Source of the DNA: Laccaria trichodermophora
Taxonomy: Eukaryota > Basidiomycota > Agaricomycetes > Agaricales > Hydnangiaceae
NCBI GenBank assembly: GCA_018417955.1
Contig: JACTVC010000015.1
Coordinates: forward strand, 1,248,737-1,312,736
Direction of reading: 5' to 3'
DNA: 64,000 nt
The notes below the pieces were generated by a model. It did no database searches. It was not told where the DNA came from and was given only the letters and a program-made list of their open reading frames with translations. The position numbers and the translations under genes were made by a program. This document shows positions 19,601 through 31,929 of the stretch, one piece after another (position 1 is the stretch's first letter; each line of letters opens with the position of its first letter).

Positions 19601-21508
19601 TTGCCAATTGGACATATGTAGGATGAAAATATTAATAGATCAATACACACCGATAACGTGCCTCCACTCTCCCTGGCCAACCACCCCGCCCTGCCCTGCC
19701 TCACCCCCTTGTTCACGGGCTGCAGTCCATCGAGCTCGTTCCTCAGCAATAAAGCTAAGGGCTTCATCCAGATATCCAAGTGACGGCTGGCCGTCTTCAT
19801 AATCGTCTTCATGTTCTGGCTCCGAATGAAAGGTATTGTCGTATGAGTGTATATCGTCACTAGTAGCATCATGTTCGACCGTTGTTGAGAGTTGTGAGAC
19901 CTCTGTATTTGTGGAGGGTAAATAATGCTGCCCTATGAGGGAGTGTGGGTAGTTCTGCCCATGTCCGTCGTGTTTACGACCCTCAGGCTCGTACCCAACC
20001 CCTTGCCGCCGCTTGGGTGTGTGGAAGCTGGAGCCTAAAGGCTCAACAGTGTGCTGAGCAGGAGTCGGTGAGAAAGGGAAAGTTTCTGAGGGTTCCAATT
20101 CCGGTGTGGGAAGTGGAGAAAGTGGGTCCTCTAAGACATACGGAGAATCAAATTGCAACTGAGAAACAGAGTCAAACGGTTCAATGACCACAGACTGTCC
20201 ATTGGACTGTGGTGAATGTGAGTCATGCGACTGTGATCGAATGTGTACATCTAGCGGAGCTTGTGACCGTAATGAAAGGGTGTGTGATTCAAGTGAATGG
20301 GTGCCAGAATCTGGAGTAGGCAGCAATGAATGATCGTGATGACGGTAGTTTTCGGGTGTCAAGGTCAACGCCGATGAGTGCGATTCGTTAAAAAGAGATC
20401 GTGACTTTGAAGAACATGATTCATTCAAGACTGACGGAGAAGGCCCGAATGATTGCGGTATGTTGTAAGAGGAAACAGAGAAGTTTGATGAAGAGATAGA
20501 GTCGGGATCGGCTTGAGATAAATATTGTTGTGATGTTTGCGCAGAAGATTCTTGAAAAGGAGAGATAAATTGCGATGTTGAGTGTTGAGAGTCAGAATCG
20601 AAGTTTGAACGGAGATTTTGAGATGTAGATTGGAGGTGCTGGGATACGGACATAGATTGGTATTGTCGTGATGTAGATTGTTGCGATACAGATCCAGGGT
20701 GGAATGTAGACACGGGGTCAGAAGGTACATGCCGGATCAGCTTGGGTGGAGGCGATGCTCGCCCATTACCAGGGTGGATGTGTGGACCATAGTGCAACGG
20801 CACTTCTCGGGAGGTCAAGGAAGAATCCTCCCCCTCCATATCGTTGGTTGATAGCTGACGGTGGTCAAGAGGAAGCACTGGAACAGACATTTCTCCCGAC
20901 ATTAATGACTGATCGTTTGATACGGAGTCATCAAACGTCACCGTATCATGAACGTCTAGTTCTGATATTATCTCTACAGTGCGTGCGTCGTCTGTGGAAG
21001 CCAAAGAGACAGCTGGTGATCGTGGTGGTGACCTGGGCGAATATTCTCCCTCAGTGTTGTGTGCCGCATCTGAGCTCAACTTCGTTGCCTCATCTTCCTC
21101 TTCCAAATCTTCGTCGTCATCGAGTCTATCCGAGCTCGGCGTACCGCTGTATAGATCCAGATATGATTGAATTCGCCTCTGATTCCATACAGTAGAGCCC
21201 TCGACCTCAGGAAGTGGGCTCTCTGTGCCCGTAGCGACGCTTATTCCAGGGCGGGTGAACGAGGATATGCTTGAAGTATCCGCACGATACGTGCGCGATG
21301 AGGACGACGAAGGGAAGAGAGGTGGTGGTATCCGCGGGTGTGGCTGTAGATAAGTCCAAGCACGTAGAACAGTGGTGAAAGCGCCAAGATCTGGCTGCTC
21401 GTCGGAGGTTGGTTCTGAATGAGGTGCGCTCGATGTACTATCGGACGAAAAAGAAGGGGAAATTGCGATCGTCAGAGGAGAGCTTGTTGAGGTTGTTTCG
21501 TTGCTCAT
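16653..21508 (-). CDS. Large NYN-domain (PIN-like ribonuclease) protein
   Basis: Seven exons on the minus strand (21508-19651, 19495-18193, 18138-17588, 17537-17439, 17385-16951, 16886-16821, 16762-16653) give 1473 aa with consistent phases. ATG 21508 (MSNETT) is chosen; the frame is open a little further only from TTG. NYN domains are PIN-like nucleases of RNA metabolism. Here the N-terminal strand IHVFVDHSNILIGLL is at about residue 1050. A long charged insert follows, then ARGRSVTRRVIVASSPL, GYEVRVYIRVPDLGDGMDRE, and the C-terminal part VLATGDGNVGQFNEDGFLGPVRTAL..GWKVELYAWE. The acidic residues of VFVDHSN and ATGDGN are the probable metal-binding ones. The first about 1000 residues are Ser/Pro-rich and disordered, with a Lys-rich stretch and an Asp/Glu run near 18890-18950. 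Target RNA unknown. Confidence 0.9.
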
Positions 21509-21857
21509 TGGATTAGAGAGTGACAATAGACTAGTAGTACAAAAAGATGGGGAGGAAAGAAAGAAAATGATGATGAGAAAAGCTCAAGTGTGTCTGGCAC
21601 AACCTCATTGAATGTCACATCGACTGTAAACGGTAGTAGTGACACCACGCCTGTCTGCTCGCCTTCCACTTCCAATTGCCAACGCAACAGGCCTGGAGCC
21701 CCACTTCGAATACGAGGAAATAAGAGTTACGATGAGAGATTTCTAAGGTTGAAAAAAGAAGCTGAAAAATTATCAGCTAATTATTGAAGAAATGTAAAGA
21801 GTACAGTTGAGAGTCTGTAATGAGCTTTAGGGACTCAGAAACGGGTGACTTTGCTAT
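21509..21857. other. Spacer between NYN gene promoter and OYE 3' end
   Basis: 349 bp containing the upstream region of the minus-strand NYN gene and the 3' flank of the minus-strand oxidoreductase gene. No further feature seen. Confidence 0.5.
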
Positions 21858-23419
21858 TCAATATACAGCAGTTGGGTAATTGGTGTATCCTTCAGCTCCG
21901 CCCTTTTGCAAATGGGGGATGTCGGGTATGTTGTCGAGAGGTTTCCCATGTTGAATACGTTTGGCGAGATCGGGGTGGGTTATCCAGCTGAAACCGATGA
22001 ATATCCCATCGACGCTGCCATCTGCTACCAGCTTGGCGCCCTCTTCAGCTGTGACGTTGGCGTTCAAAAATACTTTAGCATGTTTAATGCACGGACGGTA
22101 TGATTCGAGAACATCGTGAACCGTGGCGCGTTTCTTTCCTGTGACCATTCATCATGAGAATCAAACAGATGAATAGAGGTGAAATGAAAAGACAAACCGT
22201 CGAACTCTGCGTCGAGAAGGGGCGAGTATCGACGCAAGGTGATATATGACAAATTGAGCTTGTCAGCCTCAGAGAGGAAGTAACGGTATGTCTCGATGTT
22301 TTCTTCTAGAGGCATACTGTAAGTACCCAAACCGTTAGCGCAGAACACAGGATGGAACAAGGAATTCTGACCCAAGATCCCCGTAACCTCCAGTCGGGCT
22401 AACTTTCAGAGAAATATTGCGGCCAAACATGGCAATAAGTTGCTTGAGAACCTCGAGACCGAAGCGAGCCCGATTTTCAACGCTTCCGCCCCACTGGTCT
22501 GTACGTTGATTAGAGCTTGCGTCCAAGAACTGAGCGATGAGAGACCCGCTCGCGTGTACTGTGGACAAGGTGAATACAATAATAAATCAACGAAAAAAAG
22601 GGATAGATTACGTTCTACACCATCAAACCCAGCTGCTTTAGCTTTATAGGCAGCCTTTCGGTACTCTTTAACAACAGTCCAAGGATCATCGATGGCAGTT
22701 GGCTGGGAAGGTGAACTATGTCAGTGGCAGCGACAAGCACAAAAAAAAAGTCTGACCGATCCATGGCCCGGTTGATCGGGAAGGTGGCGATATTTTCCAC
22801 CTCGAGCAGGAATGGCAGATGGTGCGTAAACAGGCTGCAAAATGGCATCAGCAAAGACAAATGGCAAAATAGCAATGATAAGACTGACAAAATCAGGTTT
22901 CCCGGGACCGCCCTCGGGACGGGCCAGGCGGCCAACTGGCGTTGGAGTGAATAAAGGACCAAATAGAAAGTTTTCAAACTAACCATGCCACAACTAAGGT
23001 GAAAAGAGGGTTCAGTCTGAAAGTTTCATTCTATCAAACAGAATGCGGCTAACCTGGGAATAAACGTAACCACCCTCGCAGTGGACTGCGTCAGTGACTT
23101 TCTTCCAGCCTTCCACCTGTTCTCGAACCCAGATGCCAGGTGCATCGGGCCATTCCGTGCTGAAAAGAAATATTGTTTATATACGACGAGAAACAACAGA
23201 ATGGAGAAAATCGAACCCTTGCGGGGTGATCAGGGTTCCCTCAGAGATAATCAACCCAGCGCCTCCGGCAGCGCGTTGAGCATAGTATTCGGCCATGAGC
23301 TCTGTGGGGATCCCACCGTTGGCTGCACGGTTCCTCGTGAGGGCGGACATCCCGATGCGGTTGGAGATGGTGAGGTCACCAATCTGAAGAGGCGTAAAAA
23401 GGGTTGTAGGAGAAGACAT
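21858..23419 (-). CDS. Old yellow enzyme family NADH:flavin oxidoreductase
   Basis: Nine exons (23419-23217, 23159-23054, 22993-22984, 22935-22889, 22834-22757, 22702-22612, 22558-22372, 22316-22198, 22138-21858) give 373 aa. The family (FMN-dependent TIM barrel) reduces activated C=C bonds with NAD(P)H. Seen in order: [161 protein letters not shown]. Exon 3 is only 10 nt (Leu-Trp-His plus one base). The catalytic His is present, but the usual H-x-x-N pair reads H-A-S-G in my splice. Natural substrate unknown. Confidence 0.9.
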
Positions 23420-24051
23420 CTTGCGTTCGAATAGGACTTGTGTTCGTGAGGGTGTTTCCTATGAGTAGAGGTAGTTGTCGGCCCATCGTCAAAACCTGTT
23501 TCGATTTATAGATGTTCTAAATTGCATCCACGACATGTCGAGGAGACGAAGACAAATGCGCATCATGAGCTTGAACCGAATTTCCGCCACTTGAGAGATG
23601 GATGGTCGGTCGGGTGTGCGGTTGATGGAATTGACAAGACAACCGCACTTCTAATTTTAGATTGCGAATCGTAAGCAATTAGCGCCAGATGCAGCCATGG
23701 GCAGTCGGGTGAGAGGCAGTATGACTCAGTCGCTTAAGGGAGGGATGTATAATGCGGAATGTCGGTTAGGGAAAGAAAAAGCGAAACGTGATGGATTGTC
23801 AGGTCTTTCGTAAACTGTGGACTTGAGAAATTCAATATGGCTAAGTATAGCACGCGCACGTACCTGTAGCTTGTAGCTTCATATTTTTGAGCTTGCTGTA
23901 GGCACTGAAGCTGCCTATGAGCTTGAAAACCCAGATGATCACCAAACTTGATTGACCGTTTCGTCAGAAAACCAAGCCAGCAAAGTTGTTGATCACAACA
24001 TACCGGCTCTTGACTTACGTAAATACTGCTCAACCTCAACGAGGTCGCCAA
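23420..24051. promoter_or_regulatory. Shared divergent promoter region (OYE / ATG12)
   Basis: 632 bp between the divergently transcribed oxidoreductase gene (minus) and ATG12 (plus). No gene is supported inside. It must hold both promoters; I cannot assign individual elements. Confidence 0.5.
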
Positions 24052-24667
24052 ATGGCCTCTGCCGCAGGGAGTCCCGACACAACCCTTCGCGCACTTCCAT
24101 CATGGGCGAACCCTGAGCCGTCGGAGCAATTTGAGGAAGCCCTCAAGGCTCTGGACTCCTATAAGAAGAAGGATCCGTCGAAAGGTGCGGAATCGGGATG
24201 CGTACTCGACTCGTAAATGGGGCTGACCTCTTTCATAGTCATCGTGCGCTTTAAGGCAATCGGGAACGCCCCAATAATGAAGCAGAATTTTTACAAAATT
24301 ACCTCTTCAAATCGCTTCCAAGCAGTAATTCAGTTTCTAAGGAAGGAGCTAGGATGGCAGGCTAGTGAACCCTTAGTGAGTTTTCCCATCTCGTTTATAC
24401 AGTTTATTCACTACTCTGGTTGCTCTACCTAGTTCACATACATAAACTTGTCGTTTTCACCCGCCCCCGATGACACAGTCGCAAATCTCTTCAAGGTAAA
24501 TGTGTCGCTATCCCGTTGATTTGAATCTTGCTCATCATCCTCTTGTCACTCCAGTCATGCGGTACAGATGGACATCTCATTGTCAACTACAGGTGATCTA
24601 TTCACAGTTCTCATTTGTAGAGCGTATTGCTAATGCCATTGATAGTACCACTCAGGCTTGGGGTTAA
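24052..24667 (+). CDS. ATG12: Ubiquitin-like autophagy protein Atg12
   Basis: Five exons (24052-24184, 24239-24375, 24433-24495, 24555-24592, 24646-24667) give 130 aa with all phases consistent. Atg12 is activated by Atg7, passed to Atg10 and conjugated through its C-terminal glycine to Atg5; the Atg12-Atg5-Atg16 complex lipidates Atg8 on the growing autophagosome. The diagnostic core is VRFKAIGNAPIMKQNFYKI, RFQAVIQFLRKELGW, FTYINLSFSPAPDDTVANLFK, GHLIVNYSTTQAWG, ending exactly at the conserved Trp-Gly. The N-terminal about 45 residues are variable and acidic. Length is normal for fungal Atg12. The small final exon (22 nt) carries the conjugation tail. Confidence 0.97.
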
Positions 24668-25079
24668 CACAGGCTAACCCATCCTATTCGTTGTGTAATT
24701 TAAGCATCCGATACCCAAACTCCAGCCGACATGACACACTATTGGCCTCCAAACGTGTTGCTAGAACCTTTGCGTTGGCGGAGAATCTGGGTCCATTGAT
24801 GTCATGATTAAGGCGGGCTGCAAGTAATGTCCACCTTCCATGATTTGACGTTTCACAGTAGAGAGCTATCCCAATACATATAACATTCAGCTAACGACGA
24901 CTTGGGCTGCTTTTCTGTGCGATGCGAAGTCAATACATCTGTTATTCAGACTGCGCTCGCCAGTCACACTCACGGAAAACACTTCTAGCAGTTGCAATCG
25001 AAAACCAAGGCACAATGAGCCCCCATTTCCGCTATTCGGAGCACGTACCACATCATTCAGATCAGTAATTCGGCGGGCT
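24668..25079. other. Convergent 3' spacer between ATG12 and TMA22
   Basis: 412 bp between two genes that point towards each other. No ORF or repeat of note. Confidence 0.5.
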
Positions 25080-25913
25080 TCAATCACCTCCTTTCTTCTT
25101 CTTATCCTCGACAATCTCCACATTATCTTCGGGGATCCCCTTCAACACACCAACCCCTTGCTCGATCATTTCCAGAACTTCGTCACTCACATCCCCTTGG
25201 ACCACAACCTCATCCTGCCCTTGCGGATTCTTGGTAACCGATGCTCCAGTAGCAAATTTCGATGCAAACTGTTTTGCTGCCTTCTTCAAGTCAATCCCGA
25301 AAGCGTCCAATCCGTAGATGGAGGTGACATGCTTGCGTTTCGTACGCTCAATTCGCTTGATTATTACCTGGAGGAAGAGGTGGGAATCATAATTGAGCGA
25401 TCAAGGGATAGATAAGATAGACACGCACTTGCGACGCCATCTTCTTCTTTAGCTCGGCGTTGGCCTTAGCTTCCGCTTTTGCCTCCTTCTTTGCGGTGTC
25501 CTTTTCAAGTTTCGTTTGTGCTTCAAGACTTATGGTGCCCAGTCTTGCTTGCAGCGCATCTAGGCACAAAAAACGACCGATGGTATCAGATGAGTTTGAG
25601 GAACACATTTATGTAAGAGAATGTAAACACACCCTCCGAGTAATACTTGTCAAACAGATCTGGATGCTCTTCCTTCAACCATTCTTTACATCGCGTAAAA
25701 CTAGACCCAAATTCGCAATATTCAGGAGGAAATGTGCAGACTGGAGAGCAGAGAGCATGGTCAATGGTCAACCCCTCCCACCACACATGACGATTTCTCA
25801 CCTGCGCAATATATGACTTGAACTGGAGGTGTAGGTTCAGGCGCCGGAGGTGTTGGCTCTTGTTCTGCAGCAGGTTGTGCAGGGGCAGCCTCGGATTTCG
25901 ATTTCTTGGCCAT
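25080..25913 (-). CDS. TMA22: Density-regulated protein homolog (DENR/Tma22), SUI1 domain
   Basis: Four exons (25913-25802, 25740-25633, 25559-25429, 25367-25080) give 212 aa. With its partner MCT-1/Tma20, DENR removes deacylated tRNA from recycled 40S subunits and promotes reinitiation. The N-terminus has a short Pro-rich segment, then the cysteine-containing motif VIYCAVCTFPPEYCEFG, CKEWL...PDLF..YYSE, a Lys/Ala-rich helix, and the C-terminal SUI1/eIF1-like domain (VIIKRIERTKRKHVTSIYGLDAFGIDLKKAAKQFASKFA; GQDEVVVQGDVSDEVLEMI), ending in a basic tail. Length and domain order match the family. Confidence 0.96.
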
Positions 25914-28900
25914 TTGGAGATGGTGGTTGTGAGCAGAACTGATAAGATAAGATAACGGACTTTTGATCATTGTCACCCTTTGTCGAGTCACATTGCGATT
26001 GTGAATTTGTGCGCATTATCGGCTTCATAAATATACAAAATTTACATATTTATGATCTGACATTGAGGGAGGTCGATTTAGTTCGTCCTGTTGAAAGACG
26101 TTCACAAAACACTCGTGATCAGGGACCGTTGTGTGACAAATTCTTTCTCTTTTAAAAAAAGGTCCCCCGACCGAACCGAGATTTTAAAGTCGGGGGAGTG
26201 TTTGAATCAAACTGGTGAGTTTCGATCGCCACTGGGAAAGAACAGAGAGTGCTGATCAGCGCCAAATGTGTACTGCCCTTTTCGTAGACAAGCAAACGCT
26301 CACCGCCCATGGAAATCTACGTGGAGATTCATTTTAGTAGATTACTCACATCTTAATTTCCGAGAGGACCACTCCCTGCTTATTTTACGTGGATTGATAA
26401 ATTTCATACCTGACGGTTTTAATCACCCTAGGATTAAGGGTTTTGAGAGCATATCTTGGAAAAGGTGTCAATCGCCGAGTCCATATATTCGGAGTTGCCT
26501 ATGCCTTTAGTTGGTCAAGGTAAGGACACCTCATGGCCACCTGGCGTCCACAAGGCTATAGCAGCAAGTAGCGAGTCGCCGAGATATCTCCTTGACTATC
26601 GATAACCATTAGGGTGAAGAAAGAAGGCTTAAGAACAATATGGGGATCGTAATTTGAAAAAGATAGCACGTTTGCTGATGATCATGAGGCGCGATTTTCT
26701 GCAACTCAAGCTTCAGTGAACGGAAAGGAAAACTAGTATCCTTTCTTCATTTCGTCGAGGCTACAAAACGTAAGTGGATACCTTGTATATTGCAGGCTGA
26801 GAAGTAAATTTCGGCCAAACCAGCTTTCAAATTTCAGGGTTCGCCCAAGTGAGTCAGCGTCGGTGTCAGTCGATGTGCTATCAGGACGTGTGCCTGTATA
26901 CGTTCGAAGAAATCGATAATGGCCAAATTCCAATCCGGCAGATAAACTAAAACCGAGCGAGTAAGAAAACGGCGCCAAATAAATATTGACAGAGGAAGCT
27001 ACAACCAACGCCGGTCGATTAAAAACGTGCATAGAATGCAAGCAGGGTTCCGGCTTTCTGCACATTTTGCGAATTCGGCAGGATTTGTTGGAGTTCCAGA
27101 ACGCAGTGAAGTCAGGATAAATTGTAGAGCCAGCAAATTTGTTACGAGGGCCCACAAGCACCGGCGTCTCAGTCACCAGTGCCAATGCTGAAGCTCGGGG
27201 TTGTGAAAAAAGAGCGTTATCTCCTGACAAGGAGCACGAGTTCCGGACAATGAGAAAAATGCAAAAGGCAATCTATCGCACAATCCCGGACCTAATGACG
27301 TGGAGCGTTGATCGAGGTCGAATGGAGTATGAACTATGTTTTATACCGGAAGTCCAGCAAGTAATTGCGGAATCTGGCAATAATTTAAAGACCGGTGGAG
27401 AGAATAGTCGGGCTTCCGCTGGAAAAGAAGGGAATATTTGATGACATATGGCGCAGTGGTGCAATTTTTGGGGCCGCATTTATGTGTCAGTTGACGAAGG
27501 TAAGGTGCAAATATTCAAAACCCCTGTCGCAGGTTGTGAACAATAAAACCAACCCAGTCGTTCATGGTTGCAGAATAGTCAAGTCAAGGTCCATTGTGCC
27601 AAGCTGCACCCTTCGGGAGGTATCATTTTATCAAGGGTGCATCTGTGGGATGGATCTTCATAGCCCGATAAACCTGATTGGGATGGATGGCATTATTGTT
27701 CGTCGAAAGTGCAGGCGTGCGATAGAGCTTGATTTGTAGAGCTTGAGCGTCGAAGGCAATTCGGAAGACAATAAAATGAACCACCGGGGGCATTTCATTG
27801 ACCCGTGAACGTCAATCAGCCTTGTGCGGGTAATGCGCGTGGGACGCTATAAATACTGAAGAAGTGATCTTTCACCTGAAGAGGTTGTCAGTCAGACGAA
27901 GAGAGGATTGAACAAAGCAAGTTGATGGGTGCCTAAGCCATCTATCCAGATAACGACCTTAGGGGTTCAATGAGAACTGATTATCGTGATGATCCACGAC
28001 GTTCGAAGACCTCCCATGCGCTGATCTTTGATGATGTCATGGGAGGTAGCAATGCCACTCTCTGGTCGTCCGTTGGAAAGGCATTCGGCGGAAATATTTC
28101 AGGTTAAACGAACATACATTTTAACGCTTAGCCCGTTAATCCGCAACCCTATCCTGTGTTTTAATTATGAAGGAGTCAGCACGCAGCAGATAACCCACGG
28201 CTCGGCGGTATATCACTCATCGATGGCGATAATGACTCTACCTCGTTCCCGTCTTCCAAAGGATGCGCGGTTGAGATTTCCAACCTCAGCGTCCGAAGGA
28301 AAAAAAAAAAGTATCAGCCCTGGAGGGCTGGTCAGGCTCGAAGAGAAGCTGAAAGAACTCGCACACAAGTGACACAACACTTCTCCAAATGTCGCCGAAA
28401 GATACAACTGATCACGGGACCGAGACGACCGCACCCGCGTTAGGACCGTCGCCACCAGGTACTGACGATTTTGAAACGATCACCGTGTTACCCGGCAGCC
28501 ACACACCCACTAAGGACTGACGAACAGCTCGGCGCGAGAGGCGAGAAGAGAAACTCCCATGTATCCTGGTGAGACCGGGAAATGGGAGAACTTCGGAATC
28601 CTCAGGCGTAGTCGCCTCGAGGACTTGTATGGCAGCTGCCGACTTTTGCAAAATTAGGACCCGAATTTGGTGAAACTCAGAGTTTTAACCGTGATTTTAT
28701 TCGGAGGAGTTCGCATGTTTCAAGATGCGCCGTCGCGCGAGATGGAGCCGGTAGTCGTCGTCAAGAGGTCTGCGCCTGATGTCCCGTGCGAGCATGAAAA
28801 AGATGAAAAAGCATGAGCAGAGCTGATTTGTGTTGCTGCGAGGAACAGAAGTGGAAGGAGTGACCCGAAGGAAGGGAGCCTCAACAAAGCCAGCGTGATG

Positions 28901-31900
28901 CGTGGTCCGGGTCAAGCGTAGCGAGCACTTTAAGGATGTTTTATCTCGATGTCGCTAGCATGGCGCTTTTACGGTAGAAAGCGATTGCGTGGTTACTTGT
29001 GAACAGTTGGCGAGGAGGGGGCAATAAATTATTATCACCACGTGTGGGCTTTAAATTTGAACCCGCCCTTTGTTGATTGCCGGCTGGACTAAAAGTAAAA
29101 ACAGCGGCGCGTACCCCGCCGCATTGCGGACAGAGTCGCACTGGTTCCACTCGGGTCGGCATCCGAGCAGACTTTGAAAAGGTGGAATCATTTTGAACCG
29201 AAATGGCGTCAAGCGTCGCAAATCATTTCCAGAAGAAATTGCCCAACTCGAGGTAAATGATGGGTGATGTCGTAGTCCAGGACAGGAGTAGCGTTGAGCA
29301 GAACAAGCCAGTGATAGATTTGCAAATATATATACAAATGTGGATGACTCTATATGTGCTAGTAAAAATAACGATTAGACGAGGCACGAATGTGACCATA
29401 TCTGTATGTACTTAATGTGAATACGAATGCTAATGAATGATGCCCGAGTCTATGCGAGAGATGCTGAAAGCGACGAAAGCAGAGCAGAGGGGATGATGCT
29501 GGAAGGTATTTTGTGCGACCGGATCCACGGTCGCGGCAGAGAGATCTGCGAGGTCCCTAAAAGAAGATATGCCCAAGAGTTCTATGTCGACGAGAGATGA
29601 AGGAAAATAGAGGATGTCGGCATTCATGTGGAGAATTTTGCTTTCTGCGAAAAATACGGATGAGCAAGAGATAAAGATGAACGTTGGTGAAAAGGAACGT
29701 ACTCGTCGCATCATAAGTGGCGATGAAGGGTCATATGGTTGTGACGGTGGCTTGAGAAAGGGACGTCAGGGTCTGAACATGTCGGCTAGTAGGGGCCGAG
29801 GGGCGCTTACTGGCATCATATATCCTGGCACCATTGGTGAGTTTTGTTGAGGGTAGTTGGATGCGGTTTTCGAGAGGGCTTTTTGAAGCTAACAAAGGAT
29901 GCACATCAATACTTGGTCGGAGGCGACAAAGACCAAGACAAAGAAACACACCTTGGCTTCACTCTCCGCTGCTCTCTGTGCATACATGTTCGGATGCAGC
30001 GACACACTTTGAAGACTCGTCGCATGTGGAAGTGCATGTAGTGAGGATGAAAGACTGGGTAGGGAGATGAGGTTGGAAGGAACTCCTTTGTTTGACGCGT
30101 CGTGGGTGCCCATCGTGAATTTTGGTGGTCAAAGTATGTCTCTGGAGTGGCGACAATGGATAGGACTTGGACTTGGTACTATGAAGAGTCGAAACGGGGT
30201 GAGGAAAGAATAGTGAGGGGTGGATTTATATGAGGGGGCCCATATGCCACGCGTGACAGCGAAATCTCACGAAAGGATCTGATCATTCAAGGAGATCAGG
30301 TAATAGATCAGCTCAAACTCGATGCCTCAGATCCAATTTTGGATTCAGCTCTTGCCAGGCGTGTCCTTCATTTGCAGTTTCAATTCTACACGCCCTTGGT
30401 TCGATATCCCGCCCGATTCATGCTCCCGGTAGGAGGAAAATCAGGGCATTTTATAGCCGCCTTTCAGACCCGCCTCCCACTCGGTTTTTGGGGTGCAACC
30501 TATGCACCTTCGCGGTCTTTTAAATAAACTGTTGCTAAATCAGCCCTGCTCGGTCTCTTTCGCTCATTCCCACCTTTACTCACCCTCGACTCATATCCTT
30601 CTCAACGTCAAAGGTTAAGCTGCTTCACTCGTGGTCCCTTGACACTACAACCGCAGGGAAATTACGGTCGACAAGTACACTTATCTGTGCTGCTTTTGAT
30701 CTAGCGAATCTCCGAAGTTGCATCCACAGACCTGTAGTGCACTAGAGGCGGTGATTCTACTGCACAAAACGGCCTACACCCTTGAAGCTTGCTGTAGTCT
30801 TTGTCGCCAATTATTATACTCACACCCTCGGCCCATCCCGAATACACGATGCTTGACTTTTATGGCGCTCCGCTCAAGTCTTACGGTACATACATTTGTG
30901 AACCCAGGGACATTTACTGATCCTTCTCACCCACTTGGCCCTTCTCACAGCTTCTCACCCACTTGGCTCATGATCTTTGTTGCCATCCGGCTCTCCTTAC
31001 TCTCCCTGTATGTTTGAAATTTCGCCACAGGCCGACGGCTCATCGCACAACCTTGAACACTTGACCTGACATCATCATCTGACTGTGCAGGGCTTTCTTT
31101 CCCTCACCGCCCACGTGTACTCTGACCCTCATCAGTAACTTCATCCGTCCACACTTTCGATGAATTTCCACTCAGCGCCATCCGTTTCTGGGGCTTCGTG
31201 TAACTCTACGTTAAGGTATTTCCTATTTCCCCCTGCCTAATCATTCACTCGTCTTAATATCCGATCATGTCCTCCAATCGTTAATATTCTACCCAATGAA
31301 TACAGTGAGAAAATAACTCGGGGTAATGTCAGGCTAATCCTCGTCTTTCCGCCATCCGCTCTCCGCCTACAGGCTCTTATCTAAGAAGTGGTACTCATCG
31401 GACATTCAGAAGCATGGGGAAGTGACGAATCCGACACACCCCCGCTACTTGATCCTTCATGTTGACGATCTGTTTGCAAAAGGCTGGATTGGCCGAATGC
31501 CTTAAAAATACAGCCAGCGTTTCTCATCGAACGAAACCGTTGTTCCGGTACTAAACGCTGGACTCGGGGAAGTACTCGCACACCTTATGAAAAACTCCGT
31601 CGTTAGTACATGCACATACTGCACACCGTGTCTCGTAAGGTGGCGGTTTGAATTCAGTTTGCAGCCACACATTCTCATGCTTGATTCAAAGCTAACAAAT
31701 TATATCATCTTGACATGTCTTACGGCAGGCTGGCAACCCTTCAAGGGCCTCTCCTTTAGTGCTATCTACCCAACAATCCGTCGCCTCAGGGTCGAAAAAT
31801 CTCAACGTCTCTTGAACGTGCCGCGTTCCGTGATGTTTGTGTTCTTCTCGTATTACCATTAGCAGTAATCATACATGCACGTCAATATTTCAAACGCTTG

Positions 31901-31929
31901 TCCTCTCTGATGTCTAAATGTTTAACGGT
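25914..31929. other. 6-kb stretch without a supported gene
   Basis: Many short ORFs on both strands, none longer than 165 codons (26733-27230, minus) and none with a recognisable motif or a convincing chain of splice sites. 30510-30670 (TTTTAAATAAAC followed by pyrimidine-rich sequence) resembles a promoter and 5' UTR, and 30215-30235 reads as a TATA-like element on the minus strand, so unannotated non-coding transcripts are possible. No repeats, tRNA or transposon ends were recognised. The right end is the 3' flank of the glycyl-tRNA synthetase gene. Confidence 0.5.

Noticed and set aside
23734..24051. 105-codon minus-strand ORF in the OYE/ATG12 spacer
   Set aside because: Lies in the shared promoter, with no motif.
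26733..27230. 165-codon minus-strand ORF
   Set aside because: No motif, no homology I recognise and no supporting context. It could be chance.
27440..27470. A-box-like TGGCGCAGTGG suggesting a tRNA gene
   Set aside because: No matching B-box or cloverleaf could be folded nearby.
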